Assembly (NCBI GenBank): GCA_000727475.1
Contig: KL647315.1
Span: 1,452,826-1,516,825 of the forward strand
DNA length: 64,000 bases
Origin: Sarcocystis neurona
Taxonomy: Eukaryota; Apicomplexa; Conoidasida; Eucoccidiorida; Sarcocystidae
Reading direction: 5' to 3'
Shown here: positions 25,605 through 49,645 of the stretch, one piece after another
How the letters are laid out: each line of letters starts with the position of its first letter
Numbering within the stretch: the first letter of the stretch is position 1
Made by a program: the position numbers and the translations under genes
Notes under the pieces: model-generated
Databases searched by the model: none
Seen by the model: the letters and a program-made list of their open reading frames with translations, nothing else
What the model was told of the DNA's origin: nothing

Positions 25605-27321
25605 TTCTACAGCCTCAGGGCGCCGCATGCTGCGTTCTTCAGTGAAAAAGAAAGATTTGAAAGTTTCTTCTCTGGCGGTGCTCTTGCGGCTGCGATCGCC
25701 CGCCCCGGGGTGGACACGCGCAGGCGGCGAGAGGGCCACGCCGCGCCGCCGCAAAGCCAGCCGTACGGCGCGCGGCGGTTTGCTCGTACATGGGACCCAA
25801 AAGCTGGAGTAAGGAGGCAAATACGGGGAAGTTTAGACGGAATAATTGAATCTTCCGCTTTGTTTCTGCGGAAATTTGCCCTAGACTGTGGGGTCTGCCA
25901 CTGCTCGACTGCCGCCTTCGTCCCCGGCGTGCCCGGGGGCACTGGGGCGGCTCCCAGCAGTAGTGTCGTCCCCTGCGCTCGCAGGAAGAAGAAAAACGGC
26001 TCTCGGCTGGACGAGAAGTAGTAGTACGGGAGAATACACGAGTCACACGGGACTCAAACGAAAAAGGACACCTGAAACACAGTCTTCTTCTTTCTTCCAA
26101 CGGATAGCGAGTAGTCCCGGGACTAGCTCTCCACGTAAATTCAGGCATATATCACGGGACCACGACGACGGGACTGCCCTCGCCAGAAAAGAAGGCGATA
26201 CTGCCATGCTTCTTTCTTCTTAAAAGTCCGGTCCTAGCAGCTTGCCGTGTCGCCGCTGCTGCAGCGGTTGGCTGCTGGGGCTTTTCGCACCATCCGCGAT
26301 CCTGGCGCTCCCCCTACGACTGACGCTGTTCTTTGAAGGCACATGCCACACGAGGGTCTTTTGGGGGATGATGCATTTGAGACTGACTGCGGGTGGTCCC
26401 GCCATTACGCGTTAGGCGGTGCTAAACAGCGCTGCTGCCGCATTACGGCCTCTACAGTCTGTCACGTTAATGCAATTGCCCCTTACGGGGATGGTGCTGT
26501 GGCCGTTGCCGCACCTGCTGCTGATGTTGTCTGTGCTGCCGATGTGTTGTTGCTCGTGCTGCTTCCCCGTCTAGTTGCTGACTGCTCTGCTACTGCAGCC
26601 ACTGTTGCGCTGCCGTTATAAGCAGTTGTTGCTGGATGGCTCGTGCTCGGGCTGTGGTGTGGGCCGCCGCGTCGCTATTGTCGCCAGCAACGCCGTTGCG
26701 TTGGATGTTTGGCTGCTGTTGTTCGACTGCTCGTGCATCCCGATGCTAGACAGTCCCGTTCTCGACTGGTGGCCTCATCTTCTCGGCGTCTCGTGTATTC
26801 CGAACGTCAGACCAGCTTTAGGAGAAGCGTCGGAAGAGAGAGGTTTGCGCCACTGTCTTCACAGGGAAGAACCTTGGGGTCGGACAAAGCTGAGAAGTGG
26901 ACGGGAAGAGGTGCTTCTTGAGCGTCTCTAATCTGCCTGGTATCCCGCCTCGTCTACCGGCAGAATCAAAGGGGCTTTTGTCAACGCTTACATGAGTCGG
27001 GCGGACCGTCTCCGGGGGCCGCGGGCACCTTCGGACACGACTATGCAACGCTCTCATGGTGTGTCAGTTTCGAATGTGTTTCTGGGAGGGAATCCAACAC
27101 AGTACAGCTGCAATGTCGACAGACGTGAACCACGCGCGCTCATGAGTAAAGGATAACCGTCGAGAGCTTCGGTACAGGATGTGATACTAAATGATGATAT
27201 GTGCCTCCATACACATGCGGGTTAACACGTGCGTGTACAGATACGTGCATCTGCCTCTCTGTATGTGTATACATATCTATATATATATATCTATTCACTG
27301 GCCTTCCAATGTACCTGCCAG

Positions 27322-27828
27322 TATATACATGTATAGATGGCATCGTAACTCAGAATATGTAAAAGGACGCACGCGTAAGTTAAGGCGTGTACACAAGTAT
27401 GTTCCTATGGGGCCCTCACGTTAAGCCTCGTATAAATGAATGCCATTGAAACGCGCAACAGTGTTCGCGTTGGCGCACGTGTGGGCTGCAGCGCAGTAGT
27501 AAACGACATAAACCGACTTGTGCGCAAGCTTCCTTTGAGCTTTCAGACGTCCCGATGGGTGAACGTGCACCCTAGGATCTGCACCGGGCGAAAACCTCAT
27601 GCATTAATCGTGTCCTGACGTTCTCGAAAGCGTTGATTCTTATGTTATAAAGAGGAGTAGATTATTCGAGAGGAAACGCAGGACACGTGAGCGGTAAGAT
27701 CGTCGTGGACGATCTTATACGAGGCTTAACGTGAGGGCCCCGTAAGAACATACTTGTGTACACGCCTTAACTTACACGTGCGTCCTTTTACATATTCTGA
27801 GTTACGATGCCATCTATACATGTATATA
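27322..27828. repeat. Inverted repeat, 114-bp arms, 279-bp spacer
   Basis: The arms 27322-27435 and 27715-27828 are reverse complements with about three mismatches in 114 positions (for example CCCCATAGG against CCCCGTAAG after reverse complementing). The spacer is unique sequence with a 60-codon open frame at 27436-27618 of no recognised family. The outer ends carry TATACATGTATA. It could be a foldback/MITE-like element or a long palindrome; no transposase is seen and no target-site duplication was established. Confidence 0.9.
27695..27717. repeat. Perfect 10-bp hairpin at inner edge of right arm
   Basis: TAAGATCGTC and GACGATCTTA flank a 3-base loop (GTG). The hairpin overlaps the first three bases of the right arm of the large inverted repeat, so it sits at the arm/spacer boundary. 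Confidence 0.9.
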
Positions 27829-30117
27829 GGCTGTTCAATTGAGACTAACCCTGTCTGAGATTTTTTTCATGTGTCAATACACAGTTGTTGTAGTGTCGCT
27901 GTTCTACCAGCGTCGTGTGGTCCTCTGTCCACTTCGTTCCCCTCAGTTCCCTTTAATAGTGGGCACAAAAGAGGCACACCTCACATACAGATGCACACGG
28001 GTACACAGCACAGTCATCCACAAACAAGCCTGCACTCAAGTTCGCATCTAAAAATGTACGCGTTCGGGAGTCTACGCTTGTTCGAAGTCTATATAAGAAG
28101 AATTCACCCGGACGAATAAAGAAGAATTCTACTACAAGGATGCATACACATAAAGGTGAAGTGCATTCTTATGTTCGTGTGAGGATACACGTACTCGCGT
28201 ACACACGTTGCCAAAGGTCGAGATGATGGAGAGGGACACCGTATCTTAGAGAAGGACACGAGGGCAATAGGGACATGTAAGAGTGTGCCTACAGACCCGT
28301 TCGCCTATACAAATATACACACGTCCGCCGAAGCGTGGTTTTGTCGCGAGCCCATAGACTAGTGTTGGCAGCGAAGGTATATCAGAGATGAAACCTGTGG
28401 AGGGACATAGTGTGTTTCTACTTACCAGCTGCGTACACACGTGTGAGCAGGTTTGCATCCTGCTGCTAACAAGAACTACAACGCGACGAGAAAGAGTCTC
28501 TGAAGGCCTGCTGGCGAGTCTTACCGTTCAGCGCTGCACGCATATGTAAGAGCCGTCGTAGCGTACTGGGAAGTGATCAACTGTTGTTTTACAAAAACGT
28601 CATCAAGCGTACGAACCGCAGAATATGAAACAACCCGCTAGTCTCATTGTAATGAGAAATAGTGTCTGTCAGATATAAGCTGCAGCATTGCGTAATTAAT
28701 CAATTCTCTACCCTGCGAGAGCGAACGCCGAGGTCAGAATTGCAGCTGGATTCTCTGCCTGTGTTCTGTGGTAGAACGTATAGGTTCGACGGATGGGAAT
28801 ATGTGACCGCACGCGTCCGTGGTTTTGTGTTTTCAGCACAAGGCAGAGTAGCAGTGACAGATCTACACTTGCTCTGTTCGCTATCCAGAGCTGCAAAACG
28901 ACAACTGGGACGCAGCTGCCTTGTAATAGAGAAGCAGTACACGGAAGAATCCGCTCTGAGGGGCCTGCTGAGCCGTGGAGAAACGAAGCATGGTAGGGCC
29001 TTAGAATGTCTTCTGCTGACCTATGGAAGTAACACTGGAGTGCACAAGAAGTTTTTCAAAGGCATTCAGCGTGCAGCGATTCTTACGCGGATTTGGCATG
29101 GATATATCTTGCTTTTCGGTATCTTCTATCAAGTCAACAGAAAAAGCGTGCTCCGAGCAACAAATGTATGCAGAGCGCGATGGGTAGCCATGCCACATAC
29201 AGTAAACGGAGAGTGGACGGCCGCGTAACACATCCGCAGGAGAAAGGATGGTAAACGTACTTTTCTCTTCGACGGCAAAACAAGAGTGTTACTTTCGCTG
29301 CCTCTACAGTTCATTCCCTTGAAGCGAAACTTGGGCAAAACTCCCAGGCGTATGTATATATATATATATATATGACAGCTAGTTACGTCGGTCTCACAAC
29401 ACTTGAAAGATTGTCGCGTGCAAAATGCCTGTTTTCCCAACTGCTGACGAGCGCGTGAAGAAAGCTCCGCCGTGGAAATATTTTTTACTCTTACCTCCTG
29501 GTAATAAATTATTGTGTGTGTTTCGACGTGTACGTCTCCCCGAGTTCAGCTTTCTCTGTTACAGGGGTCGGCGAATCTTCCCTCCCGTCGTCCGTGCAGA
29601 CCTACGCAAAAACGGCTTATCTCATGTGCTTACTCAGTGTGGGTGTACTTTTACTCCCTCCACGCCGGAGGCGAAAAGACTCTAAGTTCTGCGTATCGCC
29701 TTCATGCCAACGAGAAACTCCGCCGGCCCACTGCAGTCACAGTCGTGGTAGTAATATTGTTTAACTTCACTGCTTTTGATGCTTGAGGCCGGTTGGAGAG
29801 TTTCATTTGTTTATTCTGTTGAATCTACACTATACTCATAAGCCCCAAATCCCCGCAGGATCGGGCAAAGGAATACGAGACGCCAGAAAACCTCGTCCAC
29901 GTAGCGTATTTCCACAATCTCGAACTCACATTATGCAGTAACCTGCTTTGTCAAAGTAAGTCGCCAGACACATCAGTTCAACTTCAGCTTGGACCTTGTA
30001 CGCTTTACTGATGTTGGAACGTGGAACGTCTGTTTGCGGCAGGAAACAGCGAGACTATTCAGACGTAAGCGCACGCGCTATGTTCACCAAAATTGATCCT
30101 AGCGCCTGCGCGTTATC

Positions 30118-30215
30118 ACATATACATATATATATATACACATGTATATGTGTAATCTAACAATCTATCAATCTACCTATATATAAGTGTGTATAAATAT
30201 ATATATATATATACA
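30118..30215. repeat. TA/CA microsatellite
   Basis: Two (TA)n stretches with ACATGTATATG between them, about 60 bp downstream of the NVL stop codon in the direction of transcription. Confidence 0.8.
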
Positions 30216-30278
30216 TTGCCCACATGAAGCACCTGCCTTGAAATGAAGTTGTGGCCCTATCGCCCCCCTCTGAGAGTG

Positions 30279-41720
<11,442 letters not shown>

Positions 41721-42859
41721 TTCGGTTACATGGGGCGTGACCTCTGCCCACCGACAGGAGAGACAGACACCGGACGGTACAGAGGGGAACAACAAACTGC
41801 TGGGGGCCAGAAGACGCCGCCGCTCTAAAAAAAAATTCACCAGAGAAACGCTGCAAAGTATTAAGAATTTGCCGTGTCGTGAAGCGCAGCTATGTACATG
41901 GCTGAGGATTGTCTTGAACGATCGCGGAGAATACGGTGAAGCACAAGTTCTGCGCTGCGTCGACCACCACGCCAGTCGAATAATCAAGAGGAGGCCCACC
42001 CTGGAAGAATCCTGTTGGCGGGCTTCACATAAGCATACACATGTTTCTCTCTTACCAACTGACACAGACGATTTCAACTAAAAAGCTCGTAAAGCTGGAC
42101 AAAAAGGCCTAAGAGGTCATTGCTCTAGTTATGCGTATACACGCACATATTCGGTGACATTGACAAAGGAAGTGTGGGGGATGTAGAGATTCTTCACGAA
42201 CGTGTAGACGCTCCTCTTTTTCTACGCGACTCCATCCATGAAAAGTCTACCGCGAACGGAAAAAAGTGACCGGATGATGTCTGTTCTTTCTGCAACGGCT
42301 CTGCAGGGGTTGCTCAACAGTTCCATTTTTTCCCGGCTCTCTTCCGGAATTCCTTCATTCGCCTTGTAACTACCAATGTCTGAGAGGCGAATCTGAACCG
42401 CGTCCGCGTATTCTTTTGTTTACTGCGTGCATGCGGAGATTTCCGCTCACTTTCCCCGCATCCAGCAGTCCTCACATGCATAGCACCCCCGGCACTTCGC
42501 TAAGCCAAGGGATAAATTAAACCAGGCACCAGACGGAGGTGTTATTCCAATTTCAGCCTTTCTTCGCGAGCCTTGGACTTTTCTAACCACCTAGTGCATA
42601 TTTCGTCGCGAACTTCCTTTACTTCACCAATTTTCTATATTCGCTCCACTCACGTTCGGCTTTCCACTATTTCCTCCCCGGCAACTCTCTTGATCTTTCT
42701 GTCTGTTCCTCCTCCGCTTTACTGCACTCTTCTGTAGCTGTTGGAGCAACTTTCAGCGTTGCTTTTGACATACTGTTGCCTAGTAGGCCTTCGAATGCAT
42801 GCAGTGCGTTCTGGGTGACGCATGCACAGCCGTATAGCAGAACGACGCATGTAGACCGC

Positions 42860-43006
42860 CTCCAGTGCTCCCCCTGTTGCTGCTGCTCCTGCTGTTGCTG
42901 CGCCTGCTGTTGCTGCTCCTGCCGTTGCTGCCCCTGCTGTTGCTGCTCCTGCTGTTGCTGCTGTTGGTGCTACTGCTGCTGTTGCTGTTGCTGGTGCTGC
43001 TACTGC

Positions 43007-43046
<40 letters not shown>

Positions 43047-43080
43047 ATTCCTGTTGCTGCTGCTGCTGCTGCTCGTGTAG
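42860..43080. repeat. (CTG/TTG)n trinucleotide cluster
   Basis: Almost continuous TGCTGC/TGTTGC triplets for about 215 bp. No flanking conserved exon, so it is probably non-coding, unlike similar tracts inside the two large minus-strand genes. Confidence 0.85.
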
Positions 43081-43189
43081 CGGTAGTCGCGGTGGGAACT
43101 CTGCCGCTTAAGGCAGATAGAATTGTGCTGCCGCGACAGCAGGGCAGGTGACCCGTAAGCGACCTTCTTCTGCTGCTCCTCTGCACCAC

Positions 43190-43770
43190 AAGTAGCAGTC
43201 GTAGCAGAAGAAACAGCAGCAGCCTGATCAACAGTTAAAACATCGACGTCAGGACTCTTATTCGAACCAGCAGCAACAACAGCAGCCGCAACGCAACAGT
43301 AGTCGTGGCAGTATAGGCCTGGGGTTTCCCAAGGACGGAAGCAGCCGCAGTAGGACCCGGATGTTTCAGAACCGTAGCAGCAGTATCTACACCAGGAACA
43401 GTCGAACAGTAGCAGTGATATCATGAGGAGTACCAGCACTTGTAGCATCTGCAGCTGCAGCAGCGACTGCAGTGAACAGCAATAACACCGACGGCGGCAA
43501 TACCCGACACGCCAGGATTCTCAAGGCAGGAGCAACGTCAACTGTAAGAGCGCCAGCAGCAGGAGCCGTGTCAGCTTCTGCGCGGCGCAAGCACGTCAAC
43601 AGTAGCGTCTGTCACCTGTAGCATCTACGATAGCAGCACTAACAAACAGAGGAGGCGCACAGCAGCAGCAGTACACGCAGCAGCAGCTGCAGTAGCAGCA
43701 GCAGCAATACGAGGAAATGCTGTACCAGCAGCGGAAGGAGCAGAGCTGTCGGATGGGTTGCAGCAGCTCC
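43190..43770. repeat. CAG/GCA trinucleotide cluster
   Basis: Interrupted AGCAGC/GTAGCA triplets. Its orientation is opposite to the neighbouring CTG cluster at 42860-43080, so together they form a loose inverted arrangement of triplet repeats. Confidence 0.75.
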
Positions 43771-46700
43771 CGGTACGTGGACAGTATCGACAAGAGCTGC
43801 GTAAAAGAAAAATATCTTCTAGGCATTAGCAACAGCAACGGTAGGGTAGAAGAATCAAGACCAGCTCGTAGAATTAACAACAAAGCAGCCTTTGTAGAGG
43901 GCGGGTAGGGGGTCAGTGGCAGTGTACCACGACGAATATACCACAATGCTTCCCACGGTCCTTCTATAACCGCGCACGCACGCGAGTCGTGTATAATCTT
44001 GAACATGTACATATGTGTGTATATGTAGATTTCTGTCCAGGGAGCGAGACAGAAGTATGCCGCCGAAGATAACAACTACGATGATGCCGGATCCGACTAC
44101 TGCGTCTATGACTTGTGCGTTCTTCTGGTTTTCACGCAGGTGTAAATGCGACATATACACCTTCGGGAATTGCTACACACTCGTAAACTGCGCTCACCTA
44201 GACGGGCCTTCTCTCTCGTATTCTCTGCCTACGCGGACTGAATCGTCGCGCGCCGCGCCAGTCTACCTTGGTGCATGCACAAAGGTACCGGTTTGTATTG
44301 ACAACAATTTCCCCTCCGTGCTTCTTGCCTGAGCACACGTTATTCATATGTGTAATTAAACGCACACGCACCTGCACGTTTACACAGAGCACGACAAAGC
44401 CAGAAACTGGCTGCGGACGCAAGCGGTTTACATTCTGATTCACATAACAGGTCCACTATATCCCACATGTCCTCATGCCACACAGCTGAAATCCCTTTCG
44501 AAGCATGTATGCTACATGCTTGGCGCCGAGTGAGAGCGATGTCCTCTGGACCGCATCCCAGAGGCTGTATTCAGAGGAACTGCCCTAGGTAGCTCTGCAA
44601 ATCCATCTCGTATTTTATCTGTGTAACCTCCGTAACACGTGAGAGTTTATGCATTACGTTCCTGCTTTGTTCATCCTGTGGACGGTCGCTCTCGCGAAGT
44701 TACTGTCACACCTACATAGAAGAATCCTGCAGTAGCAGATATTTTCTGTTGCTGGCGACGGGCGGAAGCCGGTGTGGGCTTAAAGGAAGATCGCCGCCAA
44801 TGTTCACTGAGAGCAGCTGGTCACTGGATAACTGTAGATTTGAAGGATGGCTCTCAAGCGAGTGGACAAGTGGTGCATTTCGACAACAGGCGAGGGAAGC
44901 CCCTGCCAAGTGTAAACGACGGGGGGATGTGCGCTCTAGTTGTGGAGCAGCGCTGGCAATACCGCTGTGTGGTGCCTCCGTGAAGGCGGCCGGCAGAAGC
45001 AGAGATTAGCTTTTAATCTGATCTGCGTGTAGCTTGTTCCCAATCAGGCAGTCGCATACTATGTCAACACACTGCGCACAAACACTGATTTGTCTGAGTC
45101 AGTGATCAGTCGCCACCAGTCAGCGTGTGCTCGTCCGCCGCGTTTACTCCCCGTGGCAGACTCAGTAGTTGTCACTGGAAATGGCGACCGATGCAGATTA
45201 CGAAAAGTCAGTTAAGGTGCCCAAGCGTCAGGGACCACGCCTGTCAACGCAGTTCATGCCTGCACGCGCGGATAAGGTGCAACAAGTACAGCAGTCTAGG
45301 GTGGCTGGAGATGTGCACCCCAAGCAAACGTGCTCCGGCTGCGCTCCATCCTCCACACAAGAGAGAAACATGCCATAGACGGTGACGTTTTACTCAACGT
45401 CACAGTGCGTGTGGACTCCACGTGTGAAATCTGACTTCTCGCGTGCTTCTCTCGGCTACAAACAGACGCGCTGCCTACCCCGTGCAACACCGCGCCTCTC
45501 CAACTACGTGCGCAGATGCTTTGCAAGCATGTTCAGGCATACAGGGAGGACAGGTACGGTGCTTGCGGATAATTCGGAAGTTTTGCCAGTAACTGCATTT
45601 CTCGCTAACGTGGAAATACGGGCTGCAACACTCTTGATGTATATGTTCGCATGTTAAACGTTTCGTTACAGGTTTGAAGGGTATGGACGCTATAGAGTTT
45701 TTGAGTAAAACCTTGTAGTAGTGGCGTCAATCATACGTACTCTTTAAGTACATTACCAAAGGAGTTTACACCATTCGTCTGTCACTCACATCACGTTTCG
45801 TGTCCACATTGAGATGCCTTGTGAACCGTAACACTTAGAGAAGTACGTTACACCTGTAGATCACATCAGTTGTCTTCCTGTTCAAGAGGGTGTCAGTCAC
45901 ATTACTCGAGTGTACCTACACCACACAGATTCCCATACTCCAAATTTTTGTGTCGACTGAAGTTACACCAATGACGCGAAAATAAAACGTGAAGAATCGG
46001 TTACCAATGACACGAAAACAAAACATGAAGAATCGGTTAAAGTCACGCTTTTTTCTTATAGCATTTGTCGCACAAGTGGAACATACGCACGCGGAAGAGT
46101 CAGACGTCAAGCATTTGTGTAATCACAATGTATGTTTACCAGTGTGTTAGCGAAAAAGAGGTACAGGTTGCCGGCACCCGAGCGTTTCGTCAGCTAGAGA
46201 TACACAGCACCACGCGGGTCACGCACCGCCGCGTACGCATACCTTTACATCTTGTAACACATCACACGAAAATCCCTTTTGGGCGGTCGAACACGCCCTG
46301 CCTATTTCTATATGCATACATTTACAGAGGACTGCGGAACCGGAGAGACGCAAGTGGTAGACACATCTGACGATAAAGCTGATGCAGACTCTTTATTATG
46401 CCAGTCTTCGGCAGTACTTCAGTAGACCCACAGGGGAACGTCACGTAGATAGGCACGCGAATATTTCAGTACACAAAGGTGTGCAGTGACATGTAAACGT
46501 ACCACGTAGCGTCTTGACCTGCCCGTAGTTGGTCGATGAAAATTGCATTTAAGCGCACACAGTTGACCACGCCAGCGTGTACATTCGTGCACACTCGCAG
46601 CCCAGCCGTCGGTTTCCTGTGGGCCTGAGCTGCTGACGAATACCCACTGACGGCAGAACGCGGCAGTGTGGAAATAGGCAGATATGGACACATCTTACGC

Positions 46701-49429
46701 GTGCGTACACATAAGACGAACTTTCTTTGACGACTCTCCAGTACAGCCTGTCCGCGTTTCTCGTATTCCACACTATCTGTCTTCAGCCCGACGTTTTAAT
46801 GACGCAATTGTTGCGGCGGCGAGCACAATGCGCGTAGCTTGGTCCTACCCTTGCACGTCTATAAATCAAGTGAGCCTAAACTGCCTGTCTCTCGCCTTCC
46901 CTCGTCCCCCCCCTGCGCTTGTTTCCCTGGAATGCAGGGGAATGGGAAGCAAGAGGTATTCAAGTGACTCGAACAAACACCAGAAATACATATTCCTGCC
47001 TACGAAGCGCGCTCGCGCGCTACGCGTCCCAACCTCTTTCAGTTCCGCGCACTCTTTTCGCCCTACTGCCACACATGATTCCCCGTGCTTACGCACACAC
47101 ACGTTTCGTGCAGCATGCCAATACCCAGAGAGGAAGCAGTAACACGTGCGAATACTCCCGCGCCTATGATGCGCGTTTACGATGCATAAATTTTGCAACC
47201 GGTGTTGTCAGGTAATATTTCCTTTGTCAGGCCATCTACAGTACAAACACACATGAACGAGAAACGGGATTTCTAACGCTAACACTAAAGTATGGGTTTT
47301 CCTGATGGGTGTGACATGTGTATATATATATATATATATATACGTATATTGCTGGGCATGCTCAAGAAGACACTTACGGTACAGTTGTCTTCTCACACTC
47401 TCAAGGTAGAGTAAATGCTTGATGCGGCTGCCTCGCATTTCAGCAAACCCCGAATCGGTCAAAAATGAGAAACTGTTCAATGTCTCCGCCTTTCCCTGTA
47501 CGTTCTCGCAAAACGTATGCTGATCACAGAAAGATACCCTTTGCCTTCCTGTTCTTCCATTCAGAACCAAAGTCCGCATCTATAACTCCCACGACCACCT
47601 CTGCTAGTTTTCTTGCTTCCCCCTGCTACAGAAAACTCGCCTCTTCCCCGGTATCGTATGCACCTGCAGAGGTCCCGCTTCCAAATCGACCAGAACGTTT
47701 GCCTGATTGGAACTATCCTCTGGTCATCTTCGGGCCCACTCCTTCCCCCAGAAGCCGACAGTTAACGGACGTTATTCACTCGTCTGTATAAAAAAGCAAC
47801 TCATGTGTTTCTGCGGAATCCGCCCCTGCTGCGGCATTTCCAACAGATGCTGAAAACGCGACCCCCTCTGCAAGCTGTCCGGTCTACCTTGGGATGAGCA
47901 GCCGCTGTAGGAGGAGAAAGGGTAGTGACCGCACTGCGGGGTGGTCCTCTCAAAATCACATACCACACAAACTCTGGGTGTGATATCCTCAGCGCCTGCA
48001 CGTCCTCCAGAATACGTGCAGTCACACCAAGGCGACATGCACCTGTGGATACATGCTTCCCGCATTACACCTGTGGAGGTATGCGTGAGGATAACTACAG
48101 CACGCAATAGCACATTCATCTAATATTTACGTATGTATGGGTATATAGCGAGAAGGACTTAGACGCCTACGGTCGTACGCTACGCCGGTTGCTCCGCATC
48201 CACGCCAACGTTACGGTAGATTCATGCCCCAGAAACAACGCGCACGCGCACCTCTGCACACAACACAGGTACAATACTCGCCGAAGACGCAACTTTGCCA
48301 AATACACACACGCATACACATGAGCATTTACGCGAAGACAGTAACACACGGCAACTGCGCTGGTTCTACATGGGACGTGTAGTAATACCGTTTTTGGTGA
48401 CAATCCCCTTTTCCTTCCCTGCAACAGATCTTTGCATTGCAACAAGTGTTTGGCGTGCTGAAGATCCCCACACCGACATTACGGTCTCCACCGGGCTGCT
48501 GTCGCTGTGATATCACTGCGCAGCAGCCTGTCAGCCAGCGAAAATACGCCAGGCAGACGACGCAACCCCTAGTTCACTTCTTCTCACACATAAAAAGCGA
48601 TCCACGGGCGTGCTTCGGGCACGCGTACATGGGCACACAGCCTCCGCCGTGTGGTGCATCTTTGTATCCACCGGCAGCAGGACATACGCCGCTGCGTATG
48701 TACACGCAAGCCTACCGACTCACGCACAAAACATGCACACAGACACCTCGACATAGGAAGACGCACTCATGTGCGCACGGTTCCACGGTGGCTCCAGAAA
48801 CTGACCCGCCACCGGCGTACACATACATACACACAGCCATGTGGTGTGCGAATCTTTCGCACTATATGCATGGACAGAGGAAGCGTGCATGTAAAATGTG
48901 TGACTCCTATTCGACTACGCACAGTTGTCCAACAGCATGTTGGTGGGAAGAAACACACTTGTGTGTTCATGCGGCACAGTTAAATCGACCTGCGTCAATC
49001 CTCAAGCTCCAAATGGGACGCATGTCCTCTCACTCCAAACATCCGGAGTTGCAGGTGGCTAATCTCGCCCAAGAGCACCTGCTGCGAATATACGCATCTT
49101 CATGCTCTGTCATGTGTATAACCTGCACGCGCGTCTGTGCACGTCCAGGTGTATGTACACCGGGTCGTACTGTCCACATTCCTGCTGGAAGCGCAGCCAG
49201 CAAGTTTTGACCAAATACTATCCATGCGTGATCCGTATACAAAATACGCATTCCTTTCTTACACACACACGACGTGTCTGCACGAAAACAAAAGCCCACC
49301 TGCGATATATATATATATATATATATCTACGTAAACTCGGAGGCCAATCCGAGTGTCTACACATATATTTATATCCACGCTCCAAACAGTATGGGAACAA
49401 TTTTTTGCCAGAAGACAACGCATGAAAAC

Positions 49430-49645
49430 ACACGCCCTCTCGAGGAGCGAACGGCAGACCTCGGGCCTCTCGTTCACTTGCTGTTCGCTCCGCTGTCCTT
49501 GCCCCTGCTGTTTCTGCAGCTGCTGTCTCGGCCTGCAACCGTATCCGCATGCCCAATGGCTTTTCTCTGGGCACTGCGCGCAGACGACACTGATACATCC
49601 GTTCCCATTTCTCCACTCGTGTCCACAGCGCCAAAGACTATACAT
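49430..49645 (-). CDS. Candidate cysteine-rich exon, possible zinc-binding fold, fragment
   Basis: An open frame follows an acceptor-like TTTGTAG at 49646-49652 on the minus strand. It begins MYSLWRCGHEWRNGNGC and continues VVCAQCPEKSHWACGYGC, giving a C/H spacing (CGH, then C, C-x2-C, H, C-x3-C) typical of zinc-binding modules, followed by a Gln-rich stretch. Possible donors lie near 49465. It could be a downstream exon of the giant CCCH gene or part of a separate gene. I do not recognise the family, and no complete model could be built. Confidence 0.25.

Larger units (their letters stand above)
23940..30278. other. Repeat-poor intergenic region between MIP and NVL genes
   Basis: The upstream flank of the MIP gene and the downstream flank of the NVL gene. 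Mostly non-repetitive, with few trinucleotide runs. It contains one weak small gene candidate (25220-25604), a large inverted repeat (27322-27828), a (TA)n run at about 29352-29374 and TA/CA words at 30118-30215. Open frames at 24.9-26.9 kb and 28.66-29.23 kb have no recognised domain. The first 200 bp above 23939 (GATATATC palindromic stretch at about 23993-24010) may hold the MIP promoter. Confidence 0.45.

Noticed and set aside
28781..28800. GGTTCGAC stretch resembling a tRNA T-loop
   Set aside because: No matching acceptor or anticodon stem around it; no tRNA, rRNA or other RNA gene could be supported anywhere in the window.
28662..29228. 188-codon open frame on + in repeat-poor DNA
   Set aside because: It starts at a GTG, has no near-start ATG, no recognised domain and no splice context; length alone is not enough.
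44774..44983. Frame containing ITVDLKDGSQASGQVVHFDN, resembling an Sm/LSm Sm1 motif
   Set aside because: Only a short partial resemblance; no Sm2 motif or supporting exon nearby was found.
45181..45378. 65-codon frame starting MATDADYEKSV with good start context
   Set aside because: No family recognised, no intron signals that extend it, and neighbouring frames are equally open.
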